Assembly: GCF_000721495.1 (NCBI RefSeq)
Contig: NZ_JOHY01000013.1
Coordinates: 75,313 to 139,312, forward strand
Direction: 5' to 3'
Source of the DNA: Streptomyces sp. NRRL F-5123
Lineage (GTDB): Bacteria; Actinomycetota; Actinomycetes; Streptomycetales; Streptomycetaceae
DNA: 64,000 nucleotides
In this document: one piece after another, positions 41,563 through 50,476 of the stretch
Layout of the letters: each line of letters starts with the position of its first letter
How positions within the stretch are numbered: position 1 is the stretch's first letter
Notes under the pieces: generated by a model
Databases searched by the model: none
What the model was told of the DNA's origin: nothing
The model's input: the letters and a program-made list of their open reading frames with translations, nothing else
Position numbers and translations under genes: made by a program

Positions 41563-42618
41563 ATGAGCCTGTACTTCGCCAACGCCCTCCCCGACCTGGT
41601 GGACGACGCGCTGGCCGGTTTCGCCCTCGCCCACGCGGACACCGTCCGCTGGGACGAGCGGGACGGCTATCTGTGCGCGCTGCGGCCCGCCCCGGCACGC
41701 CGCGTCGGACTGGTCTCCGGCGGCGGCTCCGGGCACGAGCCGCTGCACACCGGGTACGTCGGAGCCGGCATGCTGGATGCCGCCTGCCCGGGACGGGTCT
41801 TCGCCTCGCCGCACAACCGCCAGGTCTTCGCCGCGGCCCGCTCGGTCGCCCGCGAGGACGGGGTGCTGCTGCTGGTCAAGAACTACACCGGGGACCGGAT
41901 CAACTTCGGCATCGCCGCCGAGCGGCTCGCCCACGAGGGCATCCGCTGCGGGCGGGTGCTGATCGACGACGACATCGCCTCGCAGTCCGCGGATTCCGCC
42001 ACCGGGCGGCGCGGCACCGGCGCGGCCGTGCTGGTCGAGAAGATCCTCGGCGCCGCCGCGGACACCGGCCGCGGCCTGGCCGAGCTCGAAGCCCTCGGCA
42101 CCGAGGTCGTGGCCCGGTGCCGGAGCCTCGCTGTCGCGTCGGCCCCGCACACCTCGCCGGTGACCGGAGCGCCCGCCTTCGAGCTGCGGTCGGGGACGCT
42201 GGAGTACGGCGTCGGCATCCACGGCGAGCGCGCCGCCCGCACGCTCAGGTCCCGCTCGCTGCGCGACCTGGCCGAGGAGATGGTCGCCTCGCTGGCCGAC
42301 GCGCTCGGCCTGGGCGGCAGTTCGCGGCTGATCGTGCTGGTCAACGGCCTCGGCGGCGTCACCAGGCTGGAGCTGTACGCGGTGCTGCGGGAGGTCGCGC
42401 GGCTGCTGGACAAGCGCGGCGCGGAGACCGTACGGGTCCTCGTCGGCGACTTCGTCACGGCGCTGGACATGCGCGGCTTCTCCGTCACGCTCCTCGACGC
42501 CGACGACGAACTGCTGCGGCTCTACGACGCGCCGGCCGCCACCCCGGCCTGGCCCGCCACTCCGGCGCCGCCCGACTGGCCGGGCGAGGTGCCGCGGATC
42601 CCGGGAGAGGCACCATGA
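41563..42618 (+). CDS. dhaK: Dihydroxyacetone kinase subunit DhaK
   Basis: A 351-residue DhaK subunit. The substrate-binding motif is GLVSGGGSGHEPLHTGYVG (His58), and the covalent-binding His220 lies in the YGVGIHGER motif that forms the hemiaminal with dihydroxyacetone. KNYTGDRINFGIAAE and VLIDDDIA are also typical. The ATG has AGGAGG 8 nt upstream. It overlaps dhaL by 4 bp. Together they phosphorylate dihydroxyacetone to dihydroxyacetone phosphate. In PTS-type systems a third subunit, DhaM, supplies phosphate; no dhaM is in the window, so phosphoryl donor and true substrate are open. Confidence 0.93.
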   Translation: MSLYFANALPDLVDDALAGFALAHADTVRWDERDGYLCALRPAPARRVGLVSGGGSGHEPLHTGYVGAGMLDAACPGRVFASPHNRQVFAAARSVAREDGVLLLVKNYTGDRINFGIAAERLAHEGIRCGRVLIDDDIASQSADSATGRRGTGAAVLVEKILGAAADTGRGLAELEALGTEVVARCRSLAVASAPHTSPVTGAPAFELRSGTLEYGVGIHGERAARTLRSRSLRDLAEEMVASLADALGLGGSSRLIVLVNGLGGVTRLELYAVLREVARLLDKRGAETVRVLVGDFVTALDMRGFSVTLLDADDELLRLYDAPAATPAWPATPAPPDWPGEVPRIPGEAP

Positions 42619-43310
42619 GCGACACGACCATGCGACCCGAGCACACCGGCCCCGGCCCCGTGGCCTTCGCGGCCTTCACCGAGCGGTGGGTGCGCGCCTT
42701 CGCGGCGACGGCCACGGCGACCGAGTCCGAACTGACCGCGCTCGACCAGCAGGTCGGCGACGGCGACTTCGGCACCAACCTGGTCGCCGGCCTGCAGTCC
42801 GCCCTGCGTCTGCTGGACGCCCCGCCCACGCCCGGGTCCGGCCCCGTGCCGCCGCTCGGGGCCGCGGCGAGCGCCTTCCTGGACGAGGTGGGCGGCACCA
42901 GCGGACCGCTGTTCGGCCTGCTCTTCCAGGAGATGGCCACAGCGGTGCGGGACGGCGCCGCCGTCGCGCCCACCGCCGCGCTCGCGGCGGGGGTGCGCGA
43001 CGGCCTCGCCGCGATCCAGCGGGTCGGCGAGGCGGAGGTCGGCGACAAGACGCTCGTCGACGCCCTCGCCCCGGCCGCCGCGGCCCTGGCCGCGGCCACC
43101 GGCGCCGACCCGGCGCAGGCCCTCGGCGAGGCGGCGGGCGCGGCGTGGCGCGGGGTGCACGGCACCGCCCGGATGACCGCCCGGCGCGGCCGCGCGAGCT
43201 ATCTCGGCGACCGCGCGGCCGGCGTGCCCGACCCCGGCGCGGTCGGTGTCGCCCTGCTCTTCACCGCGGCCGCGGGCCCGGTCACCGTGCTCGCCCCGCT
43301 GCTGCCCTGA
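42615..43310 (+). CDS. dhaL: Dihydroxyacetone kinase subunit DhaL
   Basis: A 231-residue DhaL subunit: the nucleotide/Mg ligand motif ELTALDQQVGDGDFGTNL (the three Asp residues), then DEVGGTSGPLFGLLF, and VGDKTLVDALAPAAAAL, then the C-terminal HGTARMTARRGRASYLGDR, all typical of DhaL. It carries the ADP/ATP of the kinase and works with DhaK. It is slightly longer than E. coli DhaL (about 210). Translationally coupled to dhaK. It converges on the HAD phosphatase. Confidence 0.92.
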   Translation: MSDTTMRPEHTGPGPVAFAAFTERWVRAFAATATATESELTALDQQVGDGDFGTNLVAGLQSALRLLDAPPTPGSGPVPPLGAAASAFLDEVGGTSGPLFGLLFQEMATAVRDGAAVAPTAALAAGVRDGLAAIQRVGEAEVGDKTLVDALAPAAAALAAATGADPAQALGEAAGAAWRGVHGTARMTARRGRASYLGDRAAGVPDPGAVGVALLFTAAAGPVTVLAPLLP

Positions 43311-43354
43311 GCCGCGGCGCGGCGCCGGACGGACGGGCCCGCGGCGCGGCTCAG
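43307..43354. terminator. Bidirectional hairpin between dhaL and HAD gene
   Basis: CTGAGCCGCG (43307-43316) pairs perfectly with CGCGGCTCAG (43345-43354). The stem contains both stop codons, TGA of dhaL and TGA of the convergent phosphatase gene. Confidence 0.75.
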
Positions 43355-44220
43355 TGCGGATGGGTCCGCGCCGCCCGGCGCTCCGCCCACGCGGTGACGT
43401 CCCGGTCGTCCAGCCGGTCGACCCACAGGTCGACGTCCCCCACGACGCGGTTGCCCGGCCACGGCCCCACGCCGAGGATGCGCAGCCCGGCGCGGCGCGC
43501 CGCCTGCACACCGCACGCGGAGTCCTCGACGGCGAGGCAGCGCTCCGGCGCCGCCCCGCACAGCCGGGCGGCGGTGAGGTAGACGTCGGGCGCGGGCTTG
43601 GGGCGCACCCCGTCGTCGGGCACCACCAGGTGGTCGAAGAAGGACAGCAGCCCCGCGGCGGACAGGCAGGTCTCGACGACGTCGGCCGGGCAGTTGCTGG
43701 CGACGGCGAGCGGCGCGAACGCCGCAGCCCGGCGGACCAGTTCCGCCGCGCCGGGCATGGTCGCGGCGTTCTCGGCGACCAGCGCCCGGAAGTGGTCGAG
43801 GAGCGCGCCGGTCAGCTCCTCGGCGAGGTCCGGTCGGCCCGCCTCGTCGGCCATGAGCTGGCCGCACTCGGTGTAGTGCACGCCCTTGGCGCGCTCGGCG
43901 AAGCCCGGTGCGGCGCGCAGCCCGTGGTCGCGGAGCGTCAGTTCGCGGGCGTCCTGCCAGTTCCGCTCGGTGTCCATGAGCGTGCCGTCGCAGTCGAAGA
44001 CGACCGCGTCCGGCGTCCAGGCCAGCAGGGCGGGGCGCTCCGCGGAGCGCGCGGGTGCGGGAAGGTCGGTCGCGGCGGCGTGTTCGGCCGGCGCGGTGCG
44101 CGCGGCCGCCGCGCCCTGCGCGGGTGACGGTGCGGGCGCGGGGACGGGCGCCGCTGCCGTCGACGTGGCGGCGGACTCCGGCGCGGACGGCGGGGAAACG
44201 GAAATGCGGTGGTCGTTCAT
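43351..44220 (-). CDS. HAD-superfamily phosphatase
   Basis: A 289-residue protein. About 70 N-terminal residues are Ala/Pro-rich and disordered. The HAD fold then follows: motif I VVFDCDGTLMDTE, motif II PLAVASNCP, motif III KPAPDVYL and motif IV LAVEDSACGV. The cap is the small type of phosphoglycolate/beta-phosphoglucomutase relatives. The start ATG 44220 has no clear ribosome site. It lies between dihydroxyacetone kinase and AfsA. AfsA makes a phosphorylated butenolide intermediate that must lose phosphate on the way to the gamma-butyrolactone, so this enzyme is a good candidate for that step. Confidence 0.88.
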   Translation of the reverse strand: MNDHRISVSPPSAPESAATSTAAAPVPAPAPSPAQGAAAARTAPAEHAAATDLPAPARSAERPALLAWTPDAVVFDCDGTLMDTERNWQDARELTLRDHGLRAAPGFAERAKGVHYTECGQLMADEAGRPDLAEELTGALLDHFRALVAENAATMPGAAELVRRAAAFAPLAVASNCPADVVETCLSAAGLLSFFDHLVVPDDGVRPKPAPDVYLTAARLCGAAPERCLAVEDSACGVQAARRAGLRILGVGPWPGNRVVGDVDLWVDRLDDRDVTAWAERRAARTHPH

Positions 44221-44389
44221 TGGCGAGAATTCCGTTCGGGAATGCCCGGGCACACGGGCAGGAAGGGGATTCGGCCCGCCTGCCCGGGCGGGGAGGTGCG
44301 GCCCCGCGCACCGCGCGGCAGCGAGATGCGGGAAAAGGCACGCGAAGGGATACCCGGTGGTCGCCCGCGCCACCGGGCGTCACCAGGAA

Positions 44390-44410
44390 CATAACGATCG
44401 TTACGTTATG
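44390..44410. promoter_or_regulatory. TetR-type operator upstream of HAD gene
   Basis: CATAACG-atcgtta-CGTTATG, a perfect 7-bp inverted repeat with 7-bp spacer, which also contains the 12-bp palindrome TAACGATCGTTA. It is AT-rich compared with its surroundings. Located 170 bp upstream of the HAD start and 84 bp beyond the AfsA stop; likely site for a TetR-family receptor. Confidence 0.65.
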
Positions 44411-44493
44411 GACGGGCACCGGGAGTGGTCAAGCAATTCTCCGGTGTGAAGAATCGTGTCGCGTGCGCCGCGCCCCCTTGTGTGCAGTTCATA

Positions 44494-45411
44494 TCACCGG
44501 AAACCGAGAGCGCCGTATGCCGTCACCGTGCTGCCCTGCCGGATCCGGAATGCGCACGTGCGGTGGTGGGCCACGGCGTCGATCCGCGGCGCCGGGGCGT
44601 ATTCGGTGAAGCGCACGGCGGCCATGACGGCGCTGACGGGCCGCAGCAACTGCCCGCCGGTCGCCTCCGCGGCGCTCTGCCGCGCCGCCTCCAGCAGCAC
44701 CATGCCGGGCACGTGGTCGCTGGCGTGGTCGAAGAAGAAGGGGTGGGCGGGGTCCGTCGGGTCCACCGTGAGCCCGCCGGCCCCGTGTGCCACGACCACG
44801 TCGGCGGCGCGCGCCACGCCGAGAAGTGCGGGAGCGGGCCGCGCGCCCGGCCCCGGTGGCGGCTGCGGGGCGCCGAGCCGGTCGCCGCGCACGGCCGCGT
44901 ACTTCTCCTCGGGCAGGAACCGCGCACCCCCGCCCGCCTGTGCGAACATCCGCCCGCCGGCCCGGAAGGAGACCTCCAGCCGCAGCGCGGCGAGCGAACC
45001 GTCGCGACGCTGCCGCGGGTCGGTCACGCGTATCGCACAGCTGATCTCGGTGTGCCCGGCGAGCGCGGGCGGCTCCTGCTCGGGATCCAGCGCGAAGCGC
45101 AGGTCGTCGATGATCATGCGGGTCGCGGGCGGCACGCCGAACCACCGCAGCGGCAGGTAGATGCCGAGCTGGCGCAGTGTCTCCACGACGAGCAGCGGGC
45201 TGTGCCGGCCCGTGCCGTCGGCGGGGAAGGTGGTGTGCGGATACGGCCAGCAGGCCGCGGCGCGGAAGCCGCCGGCCGGACCCTCCCTGACGTCCGTCAG
45301 CAGCACCTCGGTGACTGCCCTGCGGTGCACCAGCTCCCGGGGAACGGGGTGGGACCAGGTCAGATCCGGGGCGCGGCCCCAAGAGGACGAAGGACCGGCC
45401 AGATTCTTCAT
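44494..45411 (-). CDS. AfsA/ScbA-family gamma-butyrolactone synthase
   Basis: A 305-residue AfsA-like protein with two hotdog repeats. Repeat one: PVPRELVHRRAVTEVLLTDV, then SPLLVVETLRQLGIYLPLRW. Repeat two: PFFFDHASDHVPGMVLLEAARQSA. These are the AfsA VHR and DHVPGMVLLEAA signatures. AfsA joins a beta-ketoacyl-ACP to dihydroxyacetone phosphate, the first step in A-factor-type signal synthesis. ATG 45411 is chosen; it has no clear ribosome site and an earlier GTG at 45486 is possible. Divergent from the ArpA-like TetR gene, the standard arrangement of a synthase/receptor pair. Confidence 0.92.
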   Translation of the reverse strand: MKNLAGPSSSWGRAPDLTWSHPVPRELVHRRAVTEVLLTDVREGPAGGFRAAACWPYPHTTFPADGTGRHSPLLVVETLRQLGIYLPLRWFGVPPATRMIIDDLRFALDPEQEPPALAGHTEISCAIRVTDPRQRRDGSLAALRLEVSFRAGGRMFAQAGGGARFLPEEKYAAVRGDRLGAPQPPPGPGARPAPALLGVARAADVVVAHGAGGLTVDPTDPAHPFFFDHASDHVPGMVLLEAARQSAAEATGGQLLRPVSAVMAAVRFTEYAPAPRIDAVAHHRTCAFRIRQGSTVTAYGALGFR

Positions 45412-45547
45412 ATGACAAGAAAAACCCGCGTCCGGAGAATTCGCACCCGCATTGCTTCGTGCATGTAACGGAGGGAAGTCGGTCACGCGCTAGATTGCTG
45501 CCACCATTGGCGACCGCCGCCACCGCGCGGCGGGCGGAAATTGCGGA

Positions 45548-46231
45548 GTGGACGTGCAGGAACGGGCCGAGGCGACGCGCAGGTACCTGGTGGAAGCCGC
45601 GGCGCGGCTTTTCGAGGAACGCGGATACGCCGGCACGAGCATCAGCGACATCAGCGCGCAGTCCGGCCGCACCAGCGGTGCCATCTACTTCCACTTCAGC
45701 AACAAGGAGAAACTCGCCCTCGCGGTCGTCACCGCGACCCTCGACACCTGGCCCGCGAAGATCGCCCAGGTCCGCGCCTCGCCCGCGCCGGCCCTGGACA
45801 AGATGGTGTCGCTGAGTTTCGCCGTCGCCCGCGCCTTCCGCGACGACGTCGTCGTACGGGCCGGGTCCCGGCTCTGGATGGAGCGCCGGGCGATCGAGGC
45901 CCCCGTGCCGGGCCCGTTCGCCGCGTGGACCGAGACGGTCACCGGACTGCTGCGCGAGGCGCGGGAGTCGGGTGAGCTGGCCCCGGGGATCGCGCCGGAC
46001 ACCGCCGCGCTGACCGTCGTCTACGCCTTCTTCGGCCTGCACACCGTCTCCGAGGCCCTCGACGGCAGGGCCCGCATCGAGGAGCGGCTGCACGGCATGT
46101 GGGAGGTGCTGCTCCCCGCGCTCCAGGCCGAGCCCGACCCCGCCGGGCTGCTCGCCCGCGTCCATGCCGCCGAACCTGCCGGGCCGGCCGAAACTGCCGG
46201 GCCGGCCGAGCCCGTCCCGCTGCCCGCCTGA
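45548..46231 (+). CDS. ArpA/ScbR-like TetR-family gamma-butyrolactone receptor
   Basis: A 227-residue TetR regulator. The N-terminal helix-turn-helix (residues 5-50) reads RRYLVEAAARLFEERGYAGT, then SISDISAQSGRTSGAIYFHF. The RAGSRLWMERR segment and C-terminal FFGLHTVSEALDGRARIEER match ArpA/ScbR receptors. The Pro/Ala-rich tail of about 25 residues contains a short tandem repeat (AGPAETAGPAE). Two GTG starts are possible (45548 and 45554); the second has the better ribosome site. Divergent from AfsA over 136 bp; it likely represses AfsA, itself and possibly the HAD gene until the signal accumulates. Confidence 0.9.
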   Translation: MDVQERAEATRRYLVEAAARLFEERGYAGTSISDISAQSGRTSGAIYFHFSNKEKLALAVVTATLDTWPAKIAQVRASPAPALDKMVSLSFAVARAFRDDVVVRAGSRLWMERRAIEAPVPGPFAAWTETVTGLLREARESGELAPGIAPDTAALTVVYAFFGLHTVSEALDGRARIEERLHGMWEVLLPALQAEPDPAGLLARVHAAEPAGPAETAGPAEPVPLPA

Positions 46232-46248
46232 CCGGCCGTCAGGGCCGG
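46232..46248. terminator. Short hairpin after TetR gene
   Basis: CCGGCC-gtcag-GGCCGG immediately after the TetR stop and 36 bp before the convergent dimethylformamidase-like gene's stop. Small but in the expected position. Confidence 0.5.
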
Positions 46249-46283
46249 CGGGCGCCCGGCCCCCGTGGCACTTCGGCGGGGCG

Positions 46284-47876
46284 TCAGGCGCCGTACAGCC
46301 GCGCGGTGTTGTCGCGGGGCGCCGGGCGGCCACGGCCCGCGGGTCCCTCGGCGAAGGCTGTCAGGACGTTCTCGGTGACCCGGGTGACGAAGCGCCCGGT
46401 GCGCGCGTCCATGCCGTGGTCGCGGCCGTCGAGGTTGGTGCCCGCCATCAGGGCCTCCACCCAGCGCATCGTGCCGGAGGCGAAGACCCCCGCCCCGCCG
46501 GGCGTCGTGCAGTAGGCCGAATCGGCGTGGCTCGGGCGGCCCTTGCAGGTCAGCGGGGAGTGCGCGATGATCTCCAGGGGCCCTGGGGCGGGGTGGCGCG
46601 GCATGACCCGGTCGTACTCCACCCCCACCAGGTGGTCGAAGCTCTCGCCGCGGCGGACCCCGGTGCCGCGGAAGATCCAGTGGTCGGCGTTCTCCACCAC
46701 GTAGGGCGCGTCGACGGGGAAGCCCTCGTACATCACGCCGGTCAGCGACGACTCCGGGTCCGCGCCCGGCCCGGCGCGGAAGTCGGTGGTCGCCATGTCC
46801 GGGTGCCGGGCGAGGTACGGGTCGGCGTGGAAGGCGTTCTTGTAGCAGACCACCGTGCGGTCGGCCGTGCCGTCCGGGCCCGGCTCCAGCCGGACGCGCC
46901 GGTAGCAGGTGTTCGCGCCGAGGAAGACCAGGTTGGTGCCCGCGTCCCGGGCCGCCGTGACGTGCGCGCGCTGCTGCGGCGTCCAGTACTCGTCGTGCCC
47001 GAGCGCCACGGCCGTGGTCGCGCCGTGCAGCACTGCCGGGTCGCGGTGCACGTCCAGCCCGGTGGTGTACGCCAGCGGGATGCCCGACCGCTCGGCGAGC
47101 ACCACGGCCCCGCGCTCGTAGGCCAGGAACTTCTCCGCGCCGCTCGCCGCGTAGGGCCGGTCGAACGTCACCGCGAGCGAGCGGTGCTCGTACGTGCCGT
47201 CCCGACCGCGGTAGAGGCTGTAGCCGCCCCACTCGTTGTACGCCTGCCAGGTCGCGGCGGCGTGCATCAGCAGTGTGCGGCCCGCCGCCCGGGCGGAGCG
47301 GACGATCAGCGGGACGTACCGGTTGAAGCCGGTGTCCGCCTCCAGCCGCAGCAGGTACGCCCCTTCGGGCCAGCCGTCGGCGGTCACCTCAAGGCTCCGC
47401 TCCCACCCGGCCGCGACGGTCCGCCGGGCGACGGCCAGCCGCGCCCGCCCCTGCCGCCCGCCGGCGACCGGCCCCGAGACCCACACCCGGGTGGCCTGCG
47501 CGCCGCCGTACCAGCCGACCCGGAGGGCGGAGACGCGGAAGGTGCGGGCCGTCGTCGACACGTACAGCCCGAAGCGCTCGCCGGGCAGCACGCTGGCCCG
47601 GTCGGCATAGCCCTGGACGGCGTCGTCCGGCCCCATGGGGCCGAGCTGCCACTCGGCGGGGGCCCGGCCGGTCCTGCGGGGCGCGGGGGCAGGGCCCGAG
47701 CTGCACCCGGCGGTGAGCGCCCCGGCACCGGCGGCGAGCAGCACCCCGCGCCGGGTGGCCCGCCCCGCCGCCACCCCGCTGCCGGACCCGATGGCGGTCG
47801 CGGGCGCCGAGGCCCTTGCGGACCCCGGCCCGTCCGCGGGCGTGCCCCCCGCACCGCCCTGCACAAGGGCGCCCAC
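46284..47876 (-). CDS. N,N-dimethylformamidase large-subunit-like lipoprotein
   Basis: A 530-residue protein. A twin-Arg-like TRRGVLLAAGAGALTAGCSS gives both a possible Tat signal and a lipobox at Cys58. The long body resembles the large-subunit C-terminal domain of N,N-dimethylformamidase (GYSLYRG, then GLDVHRDPAVLHGATTAVALGHDEYW, HVTAARDAGTNLVFLGANTCY). The HDEYW and FLGANT motifs are diagnostic of this family. The iron-binding enzymatic role is not certain for such lipoprotein members. It stops 49 bp beyond the TetR gene and starts only 3 bp from the hypE stop, so it may be read through from the hydrogenase operon. Confidence 0.8.
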   Translation of the reverse strand: MGALVQGGAGGTPADGPGSARASAPATAIGSGSGVAAGRATRRGVLLAAGAGALTAGCSSGPAPAPRRTGRAPAEWQLGPMGPDDAVQGYADRASVLPGERFGLYVSTTARTFRVSALRVGWYGGAQATRVWVSGPVAGGRQGRARLAVARRTVAAGWERSLEVTADGWPEGAYLLRLEADTGFNRYVPLIVRSARAAGRTLLMHAAATWQAYNEWGGYSLYRGRDGTYEHRSLAVTFDRPYAASGAEKFLAYERGAVVLAERSGIPLAYTTGLDVHRDPAVLHGATTAVALGHDEYWTPQQRAHVTAARDAGTNLVFLGANTCYRRVRLEPGPDGTADRTVVCYKNAFHADPYLARHPDMATTDFRAGPGADPESSLTGVMYEGFPVDAPYVVENADHWIFRGTGVRRGESFDHLVGVEYDRVMPRHPAPGPLEIIAHSPLTCKGRPSHADSAYCTTPGGAGVFASGTMRWVEALMAGTNLDGRDHGMDARTGRFVTRVTENVLTAFAEGPAGRGRPAPRDNTARLYGA

Positions 47877-47879
47877 CGC

Positions 47880-48983
47880 TCAGCAGATCCGCGGCAGCTG
47901 CTCGCCCAGTGGCAGGTCGACCACCCGCGTGCCGCCGAGGCCCGTGCGGGCCACGACCATGCCCGGGTGCTCCGCCACCGCCTCGCCGATCAGGGCGGCG
48001 TCCGCGCCCAGCGGGTGGGCGCGCATCGCGGCCAGGACGGCGTCGGCGTGCCCGCGCGGCACGAAGGCCACCAGCCGCCCCTCGTTGGCGACGTACATCG
48101 GGTCGAGCCCCAGCACCGCGCACGCGTTGGCGACGGGCGGCGGCACCGGCACGCTGCGCTCCTCCAGCACCACGCCGGTCCGCGACGCCGCCGCGATCTC
48201 GTTGAGCGACGCCGCGAGCCCGCCCCGGGTCGGGTCGCGCAGCACGTGCAGATCCGGGGTGACGGCGAGCATCGCCTCGACCAGACCGCCCAGCGGCGCG
48301 GTGTCGCTCTCCACCTCCACCCCGAACTCCAGGCCCTCGCGCATGCTCAGCACCGCAACGCCGTGCGCGCCGACCGGACCGCTGACGATCACCACGTCAC
48401 CCGGCACCACGCGCTGCGGCCGCAGGTCGACGCCGGGCGGGATCAGCCCGATGCCCGCCGTGTTGAGGTAGATCCCGTCGCCGTGCCCGGACTCGACGAC
48501 CTTGGTGTCGCCGGTGGCGACCTCCACGCCCGCCGCCCGCGCCGCCGCCCCGATCGCCGCGGCGACCCGGGCGACCACCGCCATCTCCACGCCCTCCTCC
48601 AGGATGACGGCGCAGGACAGGTACGCGGCCCGGGCGCCGCTCATCGCCAGGTCGTTGACGGTGCCGTTGACGGCCAGGTCGCCGATCGAGCCGCCGGGGA
48701 AGAACAGCGGGCGCACCACGTACGAGTCGGTCGAGAAGGCCAGCCGGGCGCCGCCGAGCGTGACGGCCGCCGCGTCGCCGAGCTGCGCCAGCACCTCGCC
48801 GCCGAACGCCGGCGCGAAGACGTGCTCCACCAGCTCCGCGGACATCGCCCCGCCGCCGCCGTGCCCCATCACCACCCTCGGCTGGTCGCGCAGCGGCGCG
48901 GGGCAGGACCACGACAGCATGTCCACCGGCGCGGGCCCGGCCGGTGCGGGAAGGGCCTGTGAGAGGCCGGACTTCTCAGACAA
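47880..48983 (-). CDS. hypE: Hydrogenase maturation protein HypE
   Basis: A 367-residue HypE. The TTG at 48983 has GGAGG 9 nt upstream and overlaps the hypD stop. AIR-synthase-like motifs include [52 protein letters not shown] and [15 protein letters not shown]. It ends with the conserved PRIC tail whose final Cys carries the thiocarbamate that HypE dehydrates to the cyanide ligand of the NiFe(CN)2CO centre. Works with HypF. Last hyp gene of the operon. Confidence 0.96.
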   Translation of the reverse strand: MSEKSGLSQALPAPAGPAPVDMLSWSCPAPLRDQPRVVMGHGGGGAMSAELVEHVFAPAFGGEVLAQLGDAAAVTLGGARLAFSTDSYVVRPLFFPGGSIGDLAVNGTVNDLAMSGARAAYLSCAVILEEGVEMAVVARVAAAIGAAARAAGVEVATGDTKVVESGHGDGIYLNTAGIGLIPPGVDLRPQRVVPGDVVIVSGPVGAHGVAVLSMREGLEFGVEVESDTAPLGGLVEAMLAVTPDLHVLRDPTRGGLAASLNEIAAASRTGVVLEERSVPVPPPVANACAVLGLDPMYVANEGRLVAFVPRGHADAVLAAMRAHPLGADAALIGEAVAEHPGMVVARTGLGGTRVVDLPLGEQLPRIC

Positions 48984-50100
48984 CGGAGGTCGCCTCCCGG
49001 CGCGCCGGGGCGGCACCGAGCCGCCGGTAGAGGTAGTACGCCGCGCACGCGCCCTCGCTGGAGACCATCGTGGCGCCCAGCGGTGTGCGCGGGGTGCAGA
49101 CGGTGCCGAACGCCTCGCACTCGTGCGGCTTGAGCAGCCCCTGGAGCACCTCGCCCGCCCGGCACTCCGCGGGCTCCACCGTGCGGATGCCGTCCACCGA
49201 GAAGCGGTGCTCGGCGTCGAACTCCCGGTAGCGCTCGGACAGCCGCCACCCGCTGCTCGGAATCACGCCGATGCCCCGCCACGCCCGGTCGGTCACCTCG
49301 AAGACGTCGTCGAGCATCGCCCGGGCCGCCGGGTTGCCCTCCTCGCGCACCGCCCGCGCGTAGGCGTTCTCGACGGTGTGCTCGCCGCGCTCCAGCTGGA
49401 CCACCGTGCGCCGCACGCCCTCCAGGATGTCCAGCGGCTCGAAGCCGGTGACCACGATCGGCACCCGGTGCCGCTCCGCCAGCTCCGGGTACTCGCCCGT
49501 GCCCATCACGCTGCACACATGGCCCGCCGCCAGGAAGGCCTGCACCCGGCAGTCGGGCGAGTTCATGATCGCCTCGATCGCGGGCGGCACCCGCACGTGC
49601 GACACCAGCAGGCTGAAGTTGCGGATGCCGAGCTTGCGCGCCTGGTGGACCGTCATGGCGTTGGGCGGCGCGGTCGTCTCGAAGCCGATGCCGAAGAACA
49701 CCACCTGCCGGTCCGGGTTCTGCTGCGCGATCCGCAGCGCGTCCAGCGGCGAGTACACCACCCGCACGTCACCGCCCTCGCCGCGCACCCCGAACAGGTC
49801 GCGCCCGGTGCCCGGCACCCGCAGCATGTCGCCGAACGAGCAGAAGACCACGTCCGGGCGGGAGGCGATCTCCAGCGCCTTGTCGATCACTTCGAGCGGG
49901 GTCACGCACACCGGGCAGCCGGGGCCGTGGATCAGCTCGACCTCGTCGGGCAGCAGCTGGTCGATGCCGTGCCGGATGATGGTGTGGGTCTGCCCGCCGC
50001 ACACCTCCATCAGCGCCCAGGGGCGCGTCACGGTGGCGCGGATGCGGTCCAGCAGGCGCCTGGCCAGGTCCGGGTCCTGGAATTCGTCGATGTACTTCAC
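48976..50100 (-). CDS. hypD: Hydrogenase maturation protein HypD
   Basis: A 374-residue HypD. Conserved motifs are [18 protein letters not shown], the [15 protein letters not shown] segment, [28 protein letters not shown] and [14 protein letters not shown]; the C-terminal Cys cluster provides the [4Fe-4S] site ([21 protein letters not shown], then EGACAAYY). HypD with HypC is the scaffold on which Fe(CN)2CO is assembled. GTG start overlapping the hypC stop (GTGA). Confidence 0.96.
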   Translation of the reverse strand: MKYIDEFQDPDLARRLLDRIRATVTRPWALMEVCGGQTHTIIRHGIDQLLPDEVELIHGPGCPVCVTPLEVIDKALEIASRPDVVFCSFGDMLRVPGTGRDLFGVRGEGGDVRVVYSPLDALRIAQQNPDRQVVFFGIGFETTAPPNAMTVHQARKLGIRNFSLLVSHVRVPPAIEAIMNSPDCRVQAFLAAGHVCSVMGTGEYPELAERHRVPIVVTGFEPLDILEGVRRTVVQLERGEHTVENAYARAVREEGNPAARAMLDDVFEVTDRAWRGIGVIPSSGWRLSERYREFDAEHRFSVDGIRTVEPAECRAGEVLQGLLKPHECEAFGTVCTPRTPLGATMVSSEGACAAYYLYRRLGAAPARREATSVV

Positions 50101-50411
50101 CGCAGGCCCTCCCGCGTCGCCCCCGTGCCGTGCTCCACTGCCGCGCCCTGCGCCGCGGCCTCCCACGCGTCGCCGAACTCCTCCTGCAACATGCCGAGTT
50201 CGGAGAACAGCTCCAGCGTCCGCAGCGCCGACTCCTCGTCGAGCCGCTGGAGCGCGAAGCCCACGTGCACGATGGCGTACTCACCGACCTCCAGGTCCGG
50301 CAGGTACTCCAGGCACACCTCCTTGACCACACCGCCGAAGTCGACACTGGCCATCCGGGTGCCGTCCCGGTCCTCGATCTCCAGCACTCTGCCGGGCACC
50401 GCCAGGCACAT
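50097..50411 (-). CDS. hypC: Hydrogenase maturation chaperone HypC
   Basis: A 104-residue HypC/HupF chaperone with the invariant start [14 protein letters not shown], in which Cys2 binds iron. The next conserved strand reads [20 protein letters not shown], then [19 protein letters not shown]. The C-terminal 25 residues ([16 protein letters not shown]) extend beyond the usual 75-90 residue length. AGGAG lies 5 nt before the ATG. It shuttles the iron complex from HypD to the large subunit. Confidence 0.95.
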   Translation of the reverse strand: MCLAVPGRVLEIEDRDGTRMASVDFGGVVKEVCLEYLPDLEVGEYAIVHVGFALQRLDEESALRTLELFSELGMLQEEFGDAWEAAAQGAAVEHGTGATREGLR

Positions 50412-50476
50412 GGGCTCTCCTCGCTCCTGTGGAACTGCTGCGGGACTGCTGCGGGTGTGGGGAATGCGGCACGTCG

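Noticed and set aside
41563..43310. A PTS-type three-part dihydroxyacetone kinase
   Set aside because: No DhaM or other PTS gene is present in the window, so the phosphate donor was left open rather than called PTS-dependent.
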